Source: Tamilnaduibacter salinus | GTDB lineage: Bacteria; Pseudomonadota; Gammaproteobacteria; Pseudomonadales; Oleiphilaceae | NCBI RefSeq assembly: GCF_003096655.1 | Contig: NZ_QEKQ01000006.1 | Location: 1-64,000 of the forward strand | Direction: 5' to 3' | Length of the DNA: 64,000 nt | Shown: positions 38,248 to 46,016 of the stretch, piece by piece | Layout: every line of letters begins with the position of its first letter | Position numbering within the stretch: the first letter of the stretch is position 1 | Notes under the pieces: generated by a model | The model's input: only the letters and a program-made list of their open reading frames with translations | What the model was told of the DNA's origin: nothing | Database searches by the model: none | Position numbers and translations under genes: made by a program

Positions 38248-39411
38248 ATGACAGGACCTTCACACACGCGGCTGCAACTCATCCCCATTGGCTCGGCCTG
38301 CGACATACCGCCGGAGCAATGGGACAGGTTCGCCAGTCGGGACAACCCATTCCTGCGTCATGCGTTCTTTCACGCGCTGGAAACCACGGGTTGCACAACG
38401 CGCGCAACGGGCTGGGAACCGGCGCATCTCTCTGTGGAACTGGACGGCGAGGCGGTGGGGCTGGTCCCCGCGTTCCGCAAGTACCACTCGATGGGCGAGT
38501 ATGTCTTTGACTGGGCCTGGGCCGATGCCTGGCAGCGGTACGGGCTGCCCTACTATCCCAAGCTGCTGATGGCCGTGCCGTTCACCCCGTCCACTGGCCG
38601 GCGACTGCTGCTGAGCCCGGAGGCACGTGGCCGCATACAACCGGCTGCCCTGCATGATGCCCTGAACGACGTGGCACAGGAGCTGGGCTGCCACTCCTGG
38701 CACCTGCTCTTCCCCAACGCAGAGGATCAGCCGTTACTGGGGCGTGACACCGGCCTGCGGCGCATCGGCTGCCAGTTCCACTGGTTCAACCATGGCTATG
38801 ACACCTTCGAGGACTTTCTTGCGACGCTGACATCCCGAAAACGCAAATCCATCCGCAAGGAGCGGCGCCGGATCGCCGAGCAGGGCATCACGTTCCAGCG
38901 ATTTTCCGGTCACGATCTGCCGGACGACGCGTTGGAAGCGTTCTACCTCTTCTACTCGGCCACCTACCTGAAGCGCGGGCAGCGGCCCTATCTCAACCAG
39001 GCCTTCTTCCAGGCGCTACGCGCCAATCAACCCGAACAGCTCCATGTGGTCATGGCCGTCCGGGACGACCGGTACGTCGCCGCGGCCCTCTTTCTGGCAG
39101 GCGACACCACACTGTATGGACGTTACTGGGGCTGCCTGGAGGAATACGACCAGCTCCACTTCGAGACCTGCTACTACCAGGGCATCGACCTGGCCATCGA
39201 CAAAGGACTGACCGGCTTCGACGCCGGTGCCCAGGGCGAGCACAAACTGGTACGCGGCTTCGAGCCGGTGATCACCCGTTCGTGGCACTGGGTGGCGCAC
39301 GAGGGGTTCCGGGAGGCAGTGGAACGATTCACCGAGGAGGAAGCCGAGGATGTGCTGGCGTATCGGGACGCCGCGCTGGAGGCGTTGCCGTTCCGGAAAA
39401 CGGAACCGTAA
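38248..39411 (+). CDS. GNAT/FemAB-like peptidoglycan-type acyltransferase (COG3146/DUF482)
   Basis: A 387-residue protein with the family pattern PFLRHAFFHALETTGC (about 29-44), FDWAWADAWQRYGLPYYPKLLMAVPFTPSTGRRLL (about 90-124), LTSRKRKSIRKERRRI and the C-terminal DAGAQGEHKLVRGFEPVIT. Related proteins are annotated as peptidogalycan-biosynthesis or N-acetyltransferase-like, with no proven reaction. It faces away from yigZ over a 65-base gap. Confidence 0.82.
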   Translation: MTGPSHTRLQLIPIGSACDIPPEQWDRFASRDNPFLRHAFFHALETTGCTTRATGWEPAHLSVELDGEAVGLVPAFRKYHSMGEYVFDWAWADAWQRYGLPYYPKLLMAVPFTPSTGRRLLLSPEARGRIQPAALHDALNDVAQELGCHSWHLLFPNAEDQPLLGRDTGLRRIGCQFHWFNHGYDTFEDFLATLTSRKRKSIRKERRRIAEQGITFQRFSGHDLPDDALEAFYLFYSATYLKRGQRPYLNQAFFQALRANQPEQLHVVMAVRDDRYVAAALFLAGDTTLYGRYWGCLEEYDQLHFETCYYQGIDLAIDKGLTGFDAGAQGEHKLVRGFEPVITRSWHWVAHEGFREAVERFTEEEAEDVLAYRDAALEALPFRKTEP

Positions 39412-39426
39412 TCACACAATCCCACC

Positions 39427-39455
39427 TTGATCCGGCCGAATCCGCGGGTTATTGT
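39427..39455 (+). promoter_or_regulatory. Probable promoter of ilvL-ilvG-ilvM
   Basis: TTGATC (39427-39432), a 17-base spacer and TATTGT (39450-39455) lie about 37 bases upstream of the leader-peptide ATG. Fair match to sigma-70; position fits an attenuated biosynthetic operon. Confidence 0.5.
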
Positions 39456-39491
39456 TTACCCCATATCAACCGAACAGAACGTCGTGATTTC

Positions 39492-39584
39492 ATGCTGAAC
39501 CGTCTTGTCCTCGTCATTGTGAACCTTGTCCTGGTGGTCGTGGTGCCATCCGGGGGTTTCTGCGTGGACGGACGATCGAACTGA
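39492..39584 (+). CDS. ilvL: ilv leader peptide (attenuator)
   Basis: A 30-codon ORF from ATG 39492 to TGA 39584 encodes a peptide with nine Val, five Leu and one Ile in its first 18 residues, including four Val in a row just before a Pro-Ser-Gly-Gly turn. Such runs of regulatory codons are the hallmark of the branched-chain amino-acid leaders ilvL and ivbL. It is followed by mutually exclusive hairpins (39550-39618 and 39609-39646) and then by acetolactate synthase genes. Ribosome stalling at Val/Leu codons when these amino acids are scarce would favour the antiterminator. Confidence 0.85.
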   Translation: MLNRLVLVIVNLVLVVVVPSGGFCVDGRSN

Positions 39585-39618
39585 CAAGACGACGACACCG
39601 AACACGAGAAGCCCCCGG
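39550..39618 (+). promoter_or_regulatory. ilv antiterminator pairing
   Basis: CCGGGGGTTTCT (39550-39561, inside the leader ORF) can pair over 12 bases, one G-U wobble, with AGAAGCCCCCGG (39607-39618). The second segment is also the 5' arm of the terminator at 39609-39640, so the two structures exclude each other, as attenuation requires. Confidence 0.75.
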
Positions 39619-39646
39619 CACCGACAGGTCCCGGGGGCTTTTTTTT
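39609..39646 (+). terminator. ilv attenuator terminator
   Basis: AAGCCCCCGG (39609-39618) pairs perfectly with CCGGGGGCTT (39631-39640), followed by an unbroken T-run to 39646. It lies between the leader stop and the ilvG start, and so is an attenuator rather than an operon end. Confidence 0.88.
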
Positions 39647-39698
39647 GCACCCGTTTTTTTCACCGAGACGTTTTTGACCAAAACACGGAGGAATCACA

Positions 39699-41399
39699 GT
39701 GAACGCCGCGCAGCATATTCTGGAGACGTTCCGGACTCACGGCATCGACACGGTCTTCGGCTACCCGGGCGGCTGCATCATGCCGCTCTACGATGCACTG
39801 GTGGAGAGTGACGTCCGGCATGTGCTGTGCCGTCACGAGCAGGCCTGCGCGCTGGCCGCCGGTGGCTACGCGCGGGCCAGCGGGCAGACGGGCGTCTGCA
39901 TTGCCACCTCCGGCCCCGGCGCCACCAATCTGGTGACCGGCGTCGCCGATGCCCATCGCGATTCGATTCCACTGATCGTCATCACCGGTCAGGTGGCCAG
40001 CGGCATGATTGGCACCGACGCCTTCCAGGAAACCGATGTGCTGGGCATGGCGCTGGGTGTGGTCAAACACAGCTACCTGGTCACCAATCCGGACGATATC
40101 CCCGACGTCATGGCCGAGGCCTTCGAGCTGGCCCAGAGCGGACGCCCCGGCCCGGTCTGGATTGATGTGCCCAAAGACGTCCTGCTGAATCCCGTTACGA
40201 CGCCAACAGCGTCTGGCGACGCCCCATCAGGCGACGCAGAGCAGACGCCGACAGATGTCTCCGGCATTCTCTCACGGCTTCGGCAGGCGGAACGTCCCCT
40301 GCTCTATAGCGGCGGCGGCATTCGCCTGGCGGGGGCGGAAACGGCATTCCGACGGTTCGCCTCGGCCTCCGGACTCCCTGGCGTTGTGACCCTCCACGGT
40401 ACCGGCAACCCCGGCCGGGGCTGCCCGGACAATCTGGGCATGCTGGGCATGCACGGTTCCCGCGCCGCCAATGAGGCGGTGGAAGCCTGCGACCTGCTGC
40501 TCGTCGCCGGAGCACGCCTTGATGACCGCGCGACCGGACATCTGGACGGGTTCGCCCCGAATGCCGGGGTAATCCACCTGGATACGGACCGGGCGGAACA
40601 TCATAAGCTGCGGACAGCGGACCTGGCTTCGGACGCGCCGCTGGCGCCGACACTCGACGCCTTGGCCGATGCACTCGAAGCCAGACCGCTGAATATTGAG
40701 CACTGGCGACAGCACTGCCGGGACCGGGCCAAGACCGCCGGCTTCCGGGCGGCCACCAACCACGAGCCGCTGGCCCCGATCACCGGTCCGGCGTTCGTTC
40801 GCCAGCTCTCCGAAACCCTGCCGCCCGAGGCCACCGTGGCCTGCGATGTGGGCCAGCACCAGATGTGGGTGGCCCAGTATTACGATTTCGACCACCCACG
40901 CCGGCACCTGACCAGCGGCGGGCTCGGTACCATGGGCTTTGGTCTGCCGGCCGCGATGGGCGCGCAGTTTGCCCGCCCGGATCAGCCGGTCGTGAATGTC
41001 ACCGGCGATGGGTCGTTCATGATGAACGCGCAGGAACTGGCCACCATTCGCCGCTACCGGCTGCCGGTCAAGATCATCGTGATGGACAACCAGTGTCTCG
41101 GCATGGTGCGCCAGCAGCAGGAGTTGTTCTACGAAAGCCGGGAAAGCCAGATCGATCTGGACGACAACCCGGATTTCGCCGCGCTGGCGCGCGCCTTCGA
41201 CATCCCCGCCCTGCACATTCGCCGCGCCGATCAGATGCGGCGCGGTATTGAGGCCCTGCTCGCCTTCGATGGGCCGATGCTGCTGCATGTGGCGATCGAC
41301 CGGCAGGAGAACGTCTGGCCCATCGTCCGCCCCGGCGCGGCCAACCGAGACATGATGGATGCGCACAACCACCACGCTGACAAGGAGACCCTGGCATGA
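39699..41399 (+). CDS. ilvG: Acetolactate synthase large subunit
   Basis: Thiamine-diphosphate enzyme making 2-acetolactate or 2-aceto-2-hydroxybutyrate, the first common step to Val, Leu and Ile. The 566-residue protein has VFGYPGGCIMPLYDAL (about 18-33), the catalytic Glu in CRHEQACALAAGGYARASG (about 46-64), the FAD region and the ThDP motif GDGSFMMNAQELATI...N. GTG start at 39699 with a strong GGAGG site. Paired with an 87-residue single-ACT partner, it resembles the AHAS II (IlvG/IlvM) isoenzyme; ilvB would be the alternative name. Confidence 0.92.
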   Translation: MNAAQHILETFRTHGIDTVFGYPGGCIMPLYDALVESDVRHVLCRHEQACALAAGGYARASGQTGVCIATSGPGATNLVTGVADAHRDSIPLIVITGQVASGMIGTDAFQETDVLGMALGVVKHSYLVTNPDDIPDVMAEAFELAQSGRPGPVWIDVPKDVLLNPVTTPTASGDAPSGDAEQTPTDVSGILSRLRQAERPLLYSGGGIRLAGAETAFRRFASASGLPGVVTLHGTGNPGRGCPDNLGMLGMHGSRAANEAVEACDLLLVAGARLDDRATGHLDGFAPNAGVIHLDTDRAEHHKLRTADLASDAPLAPTLDALADALEARPLNIEHWRQHCRDRAKTAGFRAATNHEPLAPITGPAFVRQLSETLPPEATVACDVGQHQMWVAQYYDFDHPRRHLTSGGLGTMGFGLPAAMGAQFARPDQPVVNVTGDGSFMMNAQELATIRRYRLPVKIIVMDNQCLGMVRQQQELFYESRESQIDLDDNPDFAALARAFDIPALHIRRADQMRRGIEALLAFDGPMLLHVAIDRQENVWPIVRPGAANRDMMDAHNHHADKETLA

Positions 41400-41659
41400 C
41401 TGAGTTCGGCCACCAACACCGCTTTCACTGCATCATGCAGGACGAACCCGCGGCCATGGAACGACTCTGCCAGGTGGTGCGCGTGCGGGGTTTCCGGCTC
41501 GAGGCTTTGGCGATGGGGCGTGACGCCGGGCGGCTGACACTGGCGTTTACCGCCACCGGTCAACGGTCTCCGGCCATGCTGCAATCCCAGCTTGAGAAGC
41601 TGATTTCCGTGGAATCGGTGACCTGCGCCCCTCCTGAATCCGCCCGGCAAACGGCCTGA
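41396..41659 (+). CDS. ilvM: Acetolactate synthase small subunit, IlvM-like
   Basis: An 87-residue protein that is essentially one ACT domain (about 6-80: FHCIMQDEPAAMERLCQVVRVRGFRLEALAM). The length equals the IlvM type and is about half of IlvN/IlvH, which argues for AHAS II. Small subunits activate the large subunit and carry feedback sites; IlvM types are usually insensitive to valine (family knowledge). Overlaps ilvG by four bases; ends one base before the convergent pncB. Confidence 0.87.
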   Translation: MTEFGHQHRFHCIMQDEPAAMERLCQVVRVRGFRLEALAMGRDAGRLTLAFTATGQRSPAMLQSQLEKLISVESVTCAPPESARQTA

Positions 41660-41660
41660 C

Positions 41661-43004
41661 TCAGTTGATCGGTGGACTCACACGGGTCAGAGTGGTTTGC
41701 CGAAGGTCACTCAGCCGGTCACTGATGGCGACGGGATAGCTCGCTGGCGCCAGCCCCCGAAGAGCCTCCGGCAGGCGCGCGATGCGATGATGCGCCTCGG
41801 CAACCGCGCTTTCGAACGGTACGATGGCATCACTCAGGCGCTCACCACCGACCATCACGGGCAACAACAACGGCTGGCCGGGGGCGGATTCATCGCGGGC
41901 GGTGACAACATCGCCGATGTACTGCCCCTGCCGGTCACTCTCACGCCAGACCTGTTTCCGGCCCGGATAGGACGCCTTGCCCGGGGAGTTTTTGAGCCGG
42001 GGCTGACCATCGTACTCGGTCAGCTTGTAGGCCAGTTCCAGCGAAGGCGCATCGCTCGCTGCACCGAGTGCCGTCCCGACGCCGAAACCATCCAGCGGCG
42101 CCCTTTCCGACAGAAGCCGGTGAATCCGGTCCTCATCCAGGCCGCCGCTGGCGAGAATACGCACATGACGAAAGCCTGCGGCATCCAGTGCTTTCCGACA
42201 TTGGCGGGCATCGGTGCCGAGGTCGCCGGAATCCAGACGAATCGCGCCGATGTCGACGTCCGGACAGGCCGTCATCCATCGGATCAGGTCCGCAACGGCA
42301 CGCTCTGTGTCGTAGGTATCAACCAGCAGCGTGGTGCCGGGATACAGGTGGGCGTAGGCCCGGAACGCCGCCATCTCGTCATCGTGCGCCTGAACGAAGC
42401 TGTGGGCCATGGTGCCGCGGACGGGCATGTTGAAGTCCAGCCCGGCCTGAACGTGGCTGGTGCCGTCCAGCCCCGCCAGCCGGAATGCCCGCACGCCCCG
42501 CCAGGCCGCATCCAGCCCATGCATCCGCCGCATGCCGAAATCGATCACCGGTCGACCGGCCGCGGTCTGCTTGAGTCTCAGCGCCTTGGACGCCATTACC
42601 GTTTCGAGGTGGATGTAGTTCATAACGAGGCTTTCCAGAAGCTGGGCCTCGGCGATTGGGCCCTCGATTTCGAGGATGGGCTCCTGTGGGAACACAGGCG
42701 TGCCTTCCGCAAGCGCATGGATGGTGCCACTGAACCGGAACCGGGCCAGCCAGTCCAGAAACCAGGGCTGGAAGCGCTCCAGCGTCGCCAGCCGGCGGAG
42801 CTGGTCGTCGGAAAACCGTAGCCCCTCGATCAGCCGGACAACCTCCGTCTGACCACAGGCCAGCATGACATTGCGGTTCCTCGGCAGGGTGCGAAAGAAC
42901 AGGCTGAACGCCGCCGTGCCGTTCATGGACTCGGCCTGATAGGCCTGCGCCATGGCCAGTTCGTAGAGATCCACCGTCAGAGACAGGTCCTGCTCGCCAA
43001 TCAT
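41661..43004 (-). CDS. pncB: Nicotinate phosphoribosyltransferase
   Basis: Converts nicotinate and PRPP to nicotinate mononucleotide in NAD salvage. The 447-residue protein has LTVDLYELAMAQAY (about 8-21), FFRTLPRNRNVMLACG, the catalytic-His segment GTMAHSFVQAHDDE (about 198-211), the PRPP-binding RLDSGDLG and ILASGGLDE. ATG 43004 follows AGGGAG; the frame to 43076 lacks support. It lies 49 bases after pncA, giving a two-step nicotinamide-to-NaMN module. Confidence 0.93.
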   Translation of the reverse strand: MIGEQDLSLTVDLYELAMAQAYQAESMNGTAAFSLFFRTLPRNRNVMLACGQTEVVRLIEGLRFSDDQLRRLATLERFQPWFLDWLARFRFSGTIHALAEGTPVFPQEPILEIEGPIAEAQLLESLVMNYIHLETVMASKALRLKQTAAGRPVIDFGMRRMHGLDAAWRGVRAFRLAGLDGTSHVQAGLDFNMPVRGTMAHSFVQAHDDEMAAFRAYAHLYPGTTLLVDTYDTERAVADLIRWMTACPDVDIGAIRLDSGDLGTDARQCRKALDAAGFRHVRILASGGLDEDRIHRLLSERAPLDGFGVGTALGAASDAPSLELAYKLTEYDGQPRLKNSPGKASYPGRKQVWRESDRQGQYIGDVVTARDESAPGQPLLLPVMVGGERLSDAIVPFESAVAEAHHRIARLPEALRGLAPASYPVAISDRLSDLRQTTLTRVSPPIN

Positions 43005-43053
43005 GCACGCTCCCTGAGCCAGTTCATGGTCGGAATCGTCCCGGTGAGGATAC

Positions 43054-43605
43054 TCACACGATCCGTGCACCTGCATCTTTCAGTGTGCCGAGAACCCTGT
43101 TGGTCGCCTCTGGCTCGACCGCGCGTGTGGCGTCCGCAACCAGTTCCACGCCAAACCCTTCGCCCAGGGCGTCATCGACGGTGGCCTGCACGCAGACATC
43201 CAGCGCCAGACCAGCGATGCGTACCTGTTCCACGCCCAGCCGTCGGAGGTAGCCGGACAGCCCGGTGCCATCAAAGGCGGAATAATTGTCCTGATCAAAG
43301 GACGTGCCCTTGCTGACGCGCACGGCATCGTCCGGCAGATCCATCTCCTCGTGGAAGGCGGCACCGTGGCTGTCCTGAATACAGTGCACCGGCCAGGGGC
43401 CACCCCAGGACTCAAAGCTGCAGTGATCGACCGGATGCCAATCCCTGTATGCAATAATCGGCTCGCGGGCTTCCTCGGCCTCGGCAATCAGCCGGTTGAT
43501 GGCTGGAAAGACCGCCTGACTGTCGGGTACAGACAGACTGCCTCCCTCGCAGAAATCATACTGAACATCCACCAGTAACAACGCGGTTTTCGGTGTTGCA
43601 CTCAT
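43054..43605 (-). CDS. pncA: Nicotinamidase
   Basis: Deamidates nicotinamide to nicotinate. The 183-residue isochorismatase-fold protein has the Asp of LLVDVQYDFCEGGSL (about 10-24), the metal-binding YRDWHPVDHCSFESWGGPWPVHCI (about 53-76), the Lys in VSKGTSFDQDNYSAF and the nucleophile Cys in GLALDVCVQATVDDA (about 132-146; many homologues have ALDYCV). GAGG precedes the ATG. Head of the pncA-pncB pair. Confidence 0.94.
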   Translation of the reverse strand: MSATPKTALLLVDVQYDFCEGGSLSVPDSQAVFPAINRLIAEAEEAREPIIAYRDWHPVDHCSFESWGGPWPVHCIQDSHGAAFHEEMDLPDDAVRVSKGTSFDQDNYSAFDGTGLSGYLRRLGVEQVRIAGLALDVCVQATVDDALGEGFGVELVADATRAVEPEATNRVLGTLKDAGARIV

Positions 43606-43711
43606 GCGCCACCTCCTTTTAACCGGATGTGTCTTTCATGATACGCCGGTAATCCGGTGTCATTCACCCCGGCAACCGACACACACGCCGAAGCCACGCG
43701 GATTACACGAA

Positions 43712-43729
43712 CGTAAGCTTTTTCCTACA
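43712..43729 (+). promoter_or_regulatory. GacA-box-like upstream activating site
   Basis: CGTAAG-N6-CCTACA matches the GacA/UvrY box TGTAAG-N6-CTTACA with one mismatch per half. It lies about 56-73 bases upstream of the inferred start of the GGA-rich RNA at 43785. In Pseudomonas and relatives the response regulator GacA activates rsmY/rsmZ through such sites. Confidence 0.65.
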
Positions 43730-43750
43730 GGCCAGAGGGGCAGTCTCGGA

Positions 43751-43778
43751 TTGGGCTGAGCCTGACGATCCGTACACT
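43751..43778 (+). promoter_or_regulatory. Promoter of the Csr/Rsm-type RNA
   Basis: TTGGGC (43751-43756), 16 bases and TACACT (43773-43778). A weak -35 with a decent -10 is what is expected for an activator-dependent promoter under a GacA box. The start is inferred near 43785. Confidence 0.5.
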
Positions 43779-43784
43779 GATCAT

Positions 43785-44006
43785 CAGCAGGGAGGCAATC
43801 GCAGGAAGCGATAACGGCCACAGGGAATGGGCCGCGCCAGAAGGAATCTGGCACTCAGGGACGATGGCTCGACGGACCGGGCTCGATAGGGACATGAGCG
43901 CCTGATGGACCAGGCAAAAGCCACGGATCGGGTGAACAGGGAGACGTTTACCCGCTTTCCGTGACTTCCCCCGGCAGGGCATGTGTTTCACATGCCCTCT
44001 TTTTTT
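43785..44006 (+). ncRNA. CsrB/RsmZ-family small regulatory RNA
   Basis: About 220 nt with roughly ten GGA motifs (43791, 43804, 43824, 43844, 43859, 43874, 43890, 43907, 43925, 43940). Five sit in loops of strong stems: ATCGC-AGGAA-GCGAT (43798-43812), CGGCC...GGCCG (43815-43834), GCCAGA-AGGAA-TCTGGC (43836-43852), GCCTG-ATGGAC-CAGGC (43900-43915), and CGGGTGAAC with GTTTACCCG around AGGGAGAC (43929-43954). It ends in a strong terminator, AGGGCATGTG with CACATGCCCT and seven Ts (43976-44006). RNAs of this build bind and titrate the translational regulator CsrA/RsmA. No ORF is evident. The GacA-like box and promoter upstream complete the picture. The 5' end is inferred. Confidence 0.85.
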
Positions 44007-44094
44007 GCCCCGCACACGCACTGAGCCCTTCGGATCGCAGCAGTCCGTCACTCCTGAGCCATCCATCAAGGAAAGACAACACAGGAGATCACTC

Positions 44095-44400
44095 ATGACA
44101 TCACTGATCCGCGCCATGCTGATCGTACTGGCTCTCGGCACCGCGCCTGCGATGGCCAACGAGGCCGCATCCGGGTCCGCGGCCGACGACACAACCGCCA
44201 CTGAGGCCATCAACATCAATACGGCCGACGCGGCCACACTGGCCGAACACCTGGACGGCGTCGGTAGCGTCAAAGCAGAAGCGATTGTGTCCTTCCGTGA
44301 GGAGAACGGCCCCTTTGCGTCCGCCCAGGAGCTGACCAACGTTACGGGTATCGGCCCGAAAACCGTGGACGCCAATCAGGCGGGCATGGTCGCCCAATAA
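44095..44400 (+). CDS. ComEA-like helix-hairpin-helix DNA-binding protein
   Basis: A 101-residue protein with a signal peptide (residues 1-21, ending PAMANEA) and, after a short acidic linker, two helix-hairpin-helix motifs: ININTADAATLAEHLDGVGSVKAEAIVSFREENGPFASAQELTNVTGIGPKTVDAN (about 40-95). This is the compact ComEA form of Gram-negative bacteria, a periplasmic DNA receptor in natural transformation, although many relatives have no proven uptake role. ATG at 44095 has AGGAGAT upstream. It lies 88 bases after the Csr-type RNA terminator. Confidence 0.88.
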   Translation: MTSLIRAMLIVLALGTAPAMANEAASGSAADDTTATEAININTADAATLAEHLDGVGSVKAEAIVSFREENGPFASAQELTNVTGIGPKTVDANQAGMVAQ

Positions 44401-44402
44401 AA

Positions 44403-44438
44403 GAGAAAGGCCCGCCACCGTGGGGTGCGGGCCTTCTC
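44403..44438. terminator. Bidirectional terminator between comEA-like gene and gloA
   Basis: GAGAAAGGCCCGC and GCGGGCCTTCTC form a long stem around ACCGTGGGGT between two convergent genes. Short T/A-rich ends on both sides suit termination in both directions. Confidence 0.65.
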
Positions 44439-44455
44439 CTGATCCATTCCGTGGT

Positions 44456-45004
44456 TCACTCGCCTTTGCGCTGGCGTTCGAGCATGTCCGGCTGAAGGAT
44501 CTCAATCCAGTAGCCATCAGGGTCTTGGATGAACGCCAGTCCCTTCATCTTCCCGTCATCCGGTCGCTTGACGAACGGCACGCCAAGCGATTCAAACCGC
44601 TCAGCCGCCTGATAGACATCCGGCACGGCCACGCCAATATGGCCAAACCCCTGCGGCTCATCATTGCCATTGTGGTAGGCAAACGATTCGTCGTTCTCCG
44701 TCCCCCAGTTATGCGTCAGCTCCAACATCGCCTCGCGACCAAACGTGAACATCGTTCGATGCCCGTCGTCCGAAGGCACACTTTGCGCCTGACGATCGTC
44801 GAGGTACGCCAGAAAGTAGAGCGTGAACTGCATCTCCGGGAATTCGAGCTTACGGACCAGCCGCATCCCCATCACGCGGGTGTAGAAGTCCAGGCTGCGC
44901 TCCGGGTCCTTGATGCGCATCATGGTCTGATTGAACACGTACCCTTCCGTCGCGGGATCGGCATCCTCGCAAAGACCGGGGGCGTCCTCAAAGTGGCGAG
45001 TCAT
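44456..45004 (-). CDS. gloA: Lactoylglutathione lyase (glyoxalase I)
   Basis: Isomerises the methylglyoxal-glutathione hemithioacetal to S-lactoylglutathione. The 182-residue protein has [27 protein letters not shown] (about 26-52), [10 protein letters not shown] (about 98-107), [12 protein letters not shown] with a metal-ligand His, and [13 protein letters not shown] with a metal-ligand Glu. The insertion and length are those of the larger, eukaryote/Pseudomonas-type GloA. The start at 45004 (MTRHFED) follows AGGAG; the frame extends to 45043 without support. Confidence 0.93.
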   Translation of the reverse strand: MTRHFEDAPGLCEDADPATEGYVFNQTMMRIKDPERSLDFYTRVMGMRLVRKLEFPEMQFTLYFLAYLDDRQAQSVPSDDGHRTMFTFGREAMLELTHNWGTENDESFAYHNGNDEPQGFGHIGVAVPDVYQAAERFESLGVPFVKRPDDGKMKGLAFIQDPDGYWIEILQPDMLERQRKGE

Positions 45005-45192
45005 GAACAGGCTCCTGTGACGTGGGGTGGGTGATGACATCACGATATCGAGCGACAGTCAGTGCGCCGCTCAACTATGGCACGACGTTGGGATGAATCC
45101 CCTCATTTCAAGGCGGGCCCGTGCGCCACACCATCCCGACGTGCGGAAGCGCTGTGGTAGACTCCCGTCGTCTTTGACGGAGTGGATCACTC

Positions 45193-45855
45193 ATGGAATT
45201 CCAGGCCCCGAACACACTGGCAGAACAAATCGCCAACTATCTGGCCGACCGCATCATGACCGGCGACATCGCCCCCGGTGCCCGCGTGCATGAAGCGACC
45301 ATTGCCAGTGATCTGGATGTCAGCCGGGCTTCGGTAAAGGAAGCGCTGTACACGCTGGAGCGCTGGCATCTGGTGGACATCACCCCCCGCAAGGGCGCCA
45401 CGGCCACCGTTATGGACGCCCACCATGCCTCCGAGCTCTATGATGTCTACATGCACCTGCTGATTATGCTCGCACGGCGGCTGTGTGAGCGCTGGGAAGA
45501 GCAAGATCGCGAATTACTTCTGGCGCGCATCCGTTCCGTGACCGATACGCTCCGCAACACGACCCCCGACATCAGCGCCGTGGTCCAGGCCAGCTTCGGC
45601 GTTATGGACATCAGTTGCGACGTGGTGAACAACCCGTATCTGACGGAGGCCCTGTCCAATTTCAAGCCGGCGGTCAGTCGTACCTTCTACTTCAGCGCTG
45701 ATCGCTACCGGCAGGATCTGGACCGCACCAGTGCGTTCTTCACCCAACTGACCCAGGCGGTGCTGCGGCGCGACAAGGACGAGGCCGAGCGCCAGATTGT
45801 GCAGTTTGCGGAACACCAGAAGACACTGATTATCCACGCACTCGACAACAAGTGA
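45193..45855 (+). CDS. GntR-family (FCD) transcriptional regulator
   Basis: A 220-residue protein with an N-terminal winged helix (LAEQIANYLADRIMTGDIAPGARVHEATIASDLDVSRASVKEALYTLERWHLVDITPRKGATAT, about 9-71) and a helical FCD effector domain (about 78-215) with the conserved Asp/His-type positions partly present. FadR/FCD regulators sense small organic acids. Divergent from gloA over 188 bases, but target and ligand are unknown. Confidence 0.87.
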   Translation: MEFQAPNTLAEQIANYLADRIMTGDIAPGARVHEATIASDLDVSRASVKEALYTLERWHLVDITPRKGATATVMDAHHASELYDVYMHLLIMLARRLCERWEEQDRELLLARIRSVTDTLRNTTPDISAVVQASFGVMDISCDVVNNPYLTEALSNFKPAVSRTFYFSADRYRQDLDRTSAFFTQLTQAVLRRDKDEAERQIVQFAEHQKTLIIHALDNK

Positions 45856-46016
45856 CCTGCTGACACGCCTTCGCCCTCACCTTCCCCTGGCGTGACCCTC
45901 ATCACAGACGACAGGTTACCCCGCCCGTAACGTAACGGTATGTAACCATCGGAGACGGTACCGGTTGCCGCGACTCAACAAACCGATAACAACAACAGCT
46001 GACAGGGATCGAAGAC

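Noticed and set aside
39449-39697. Minus-strand ORFs opposite the ilv leader
   Set aside because: They are antisense to the attenuator and leader peptide, which account for the conserved signals.
43890-43975. Possible c-di-GMP-I riboswitch (GGCAAAAGCCACGG resembles part of the GEMM core)
   Set aside because: The GCAAACC and GGACGCAAAGCC elements and tetraloop are missing, while repeated GGA loops and a GacA-like box explain the whole region as a Csr-type RNA.
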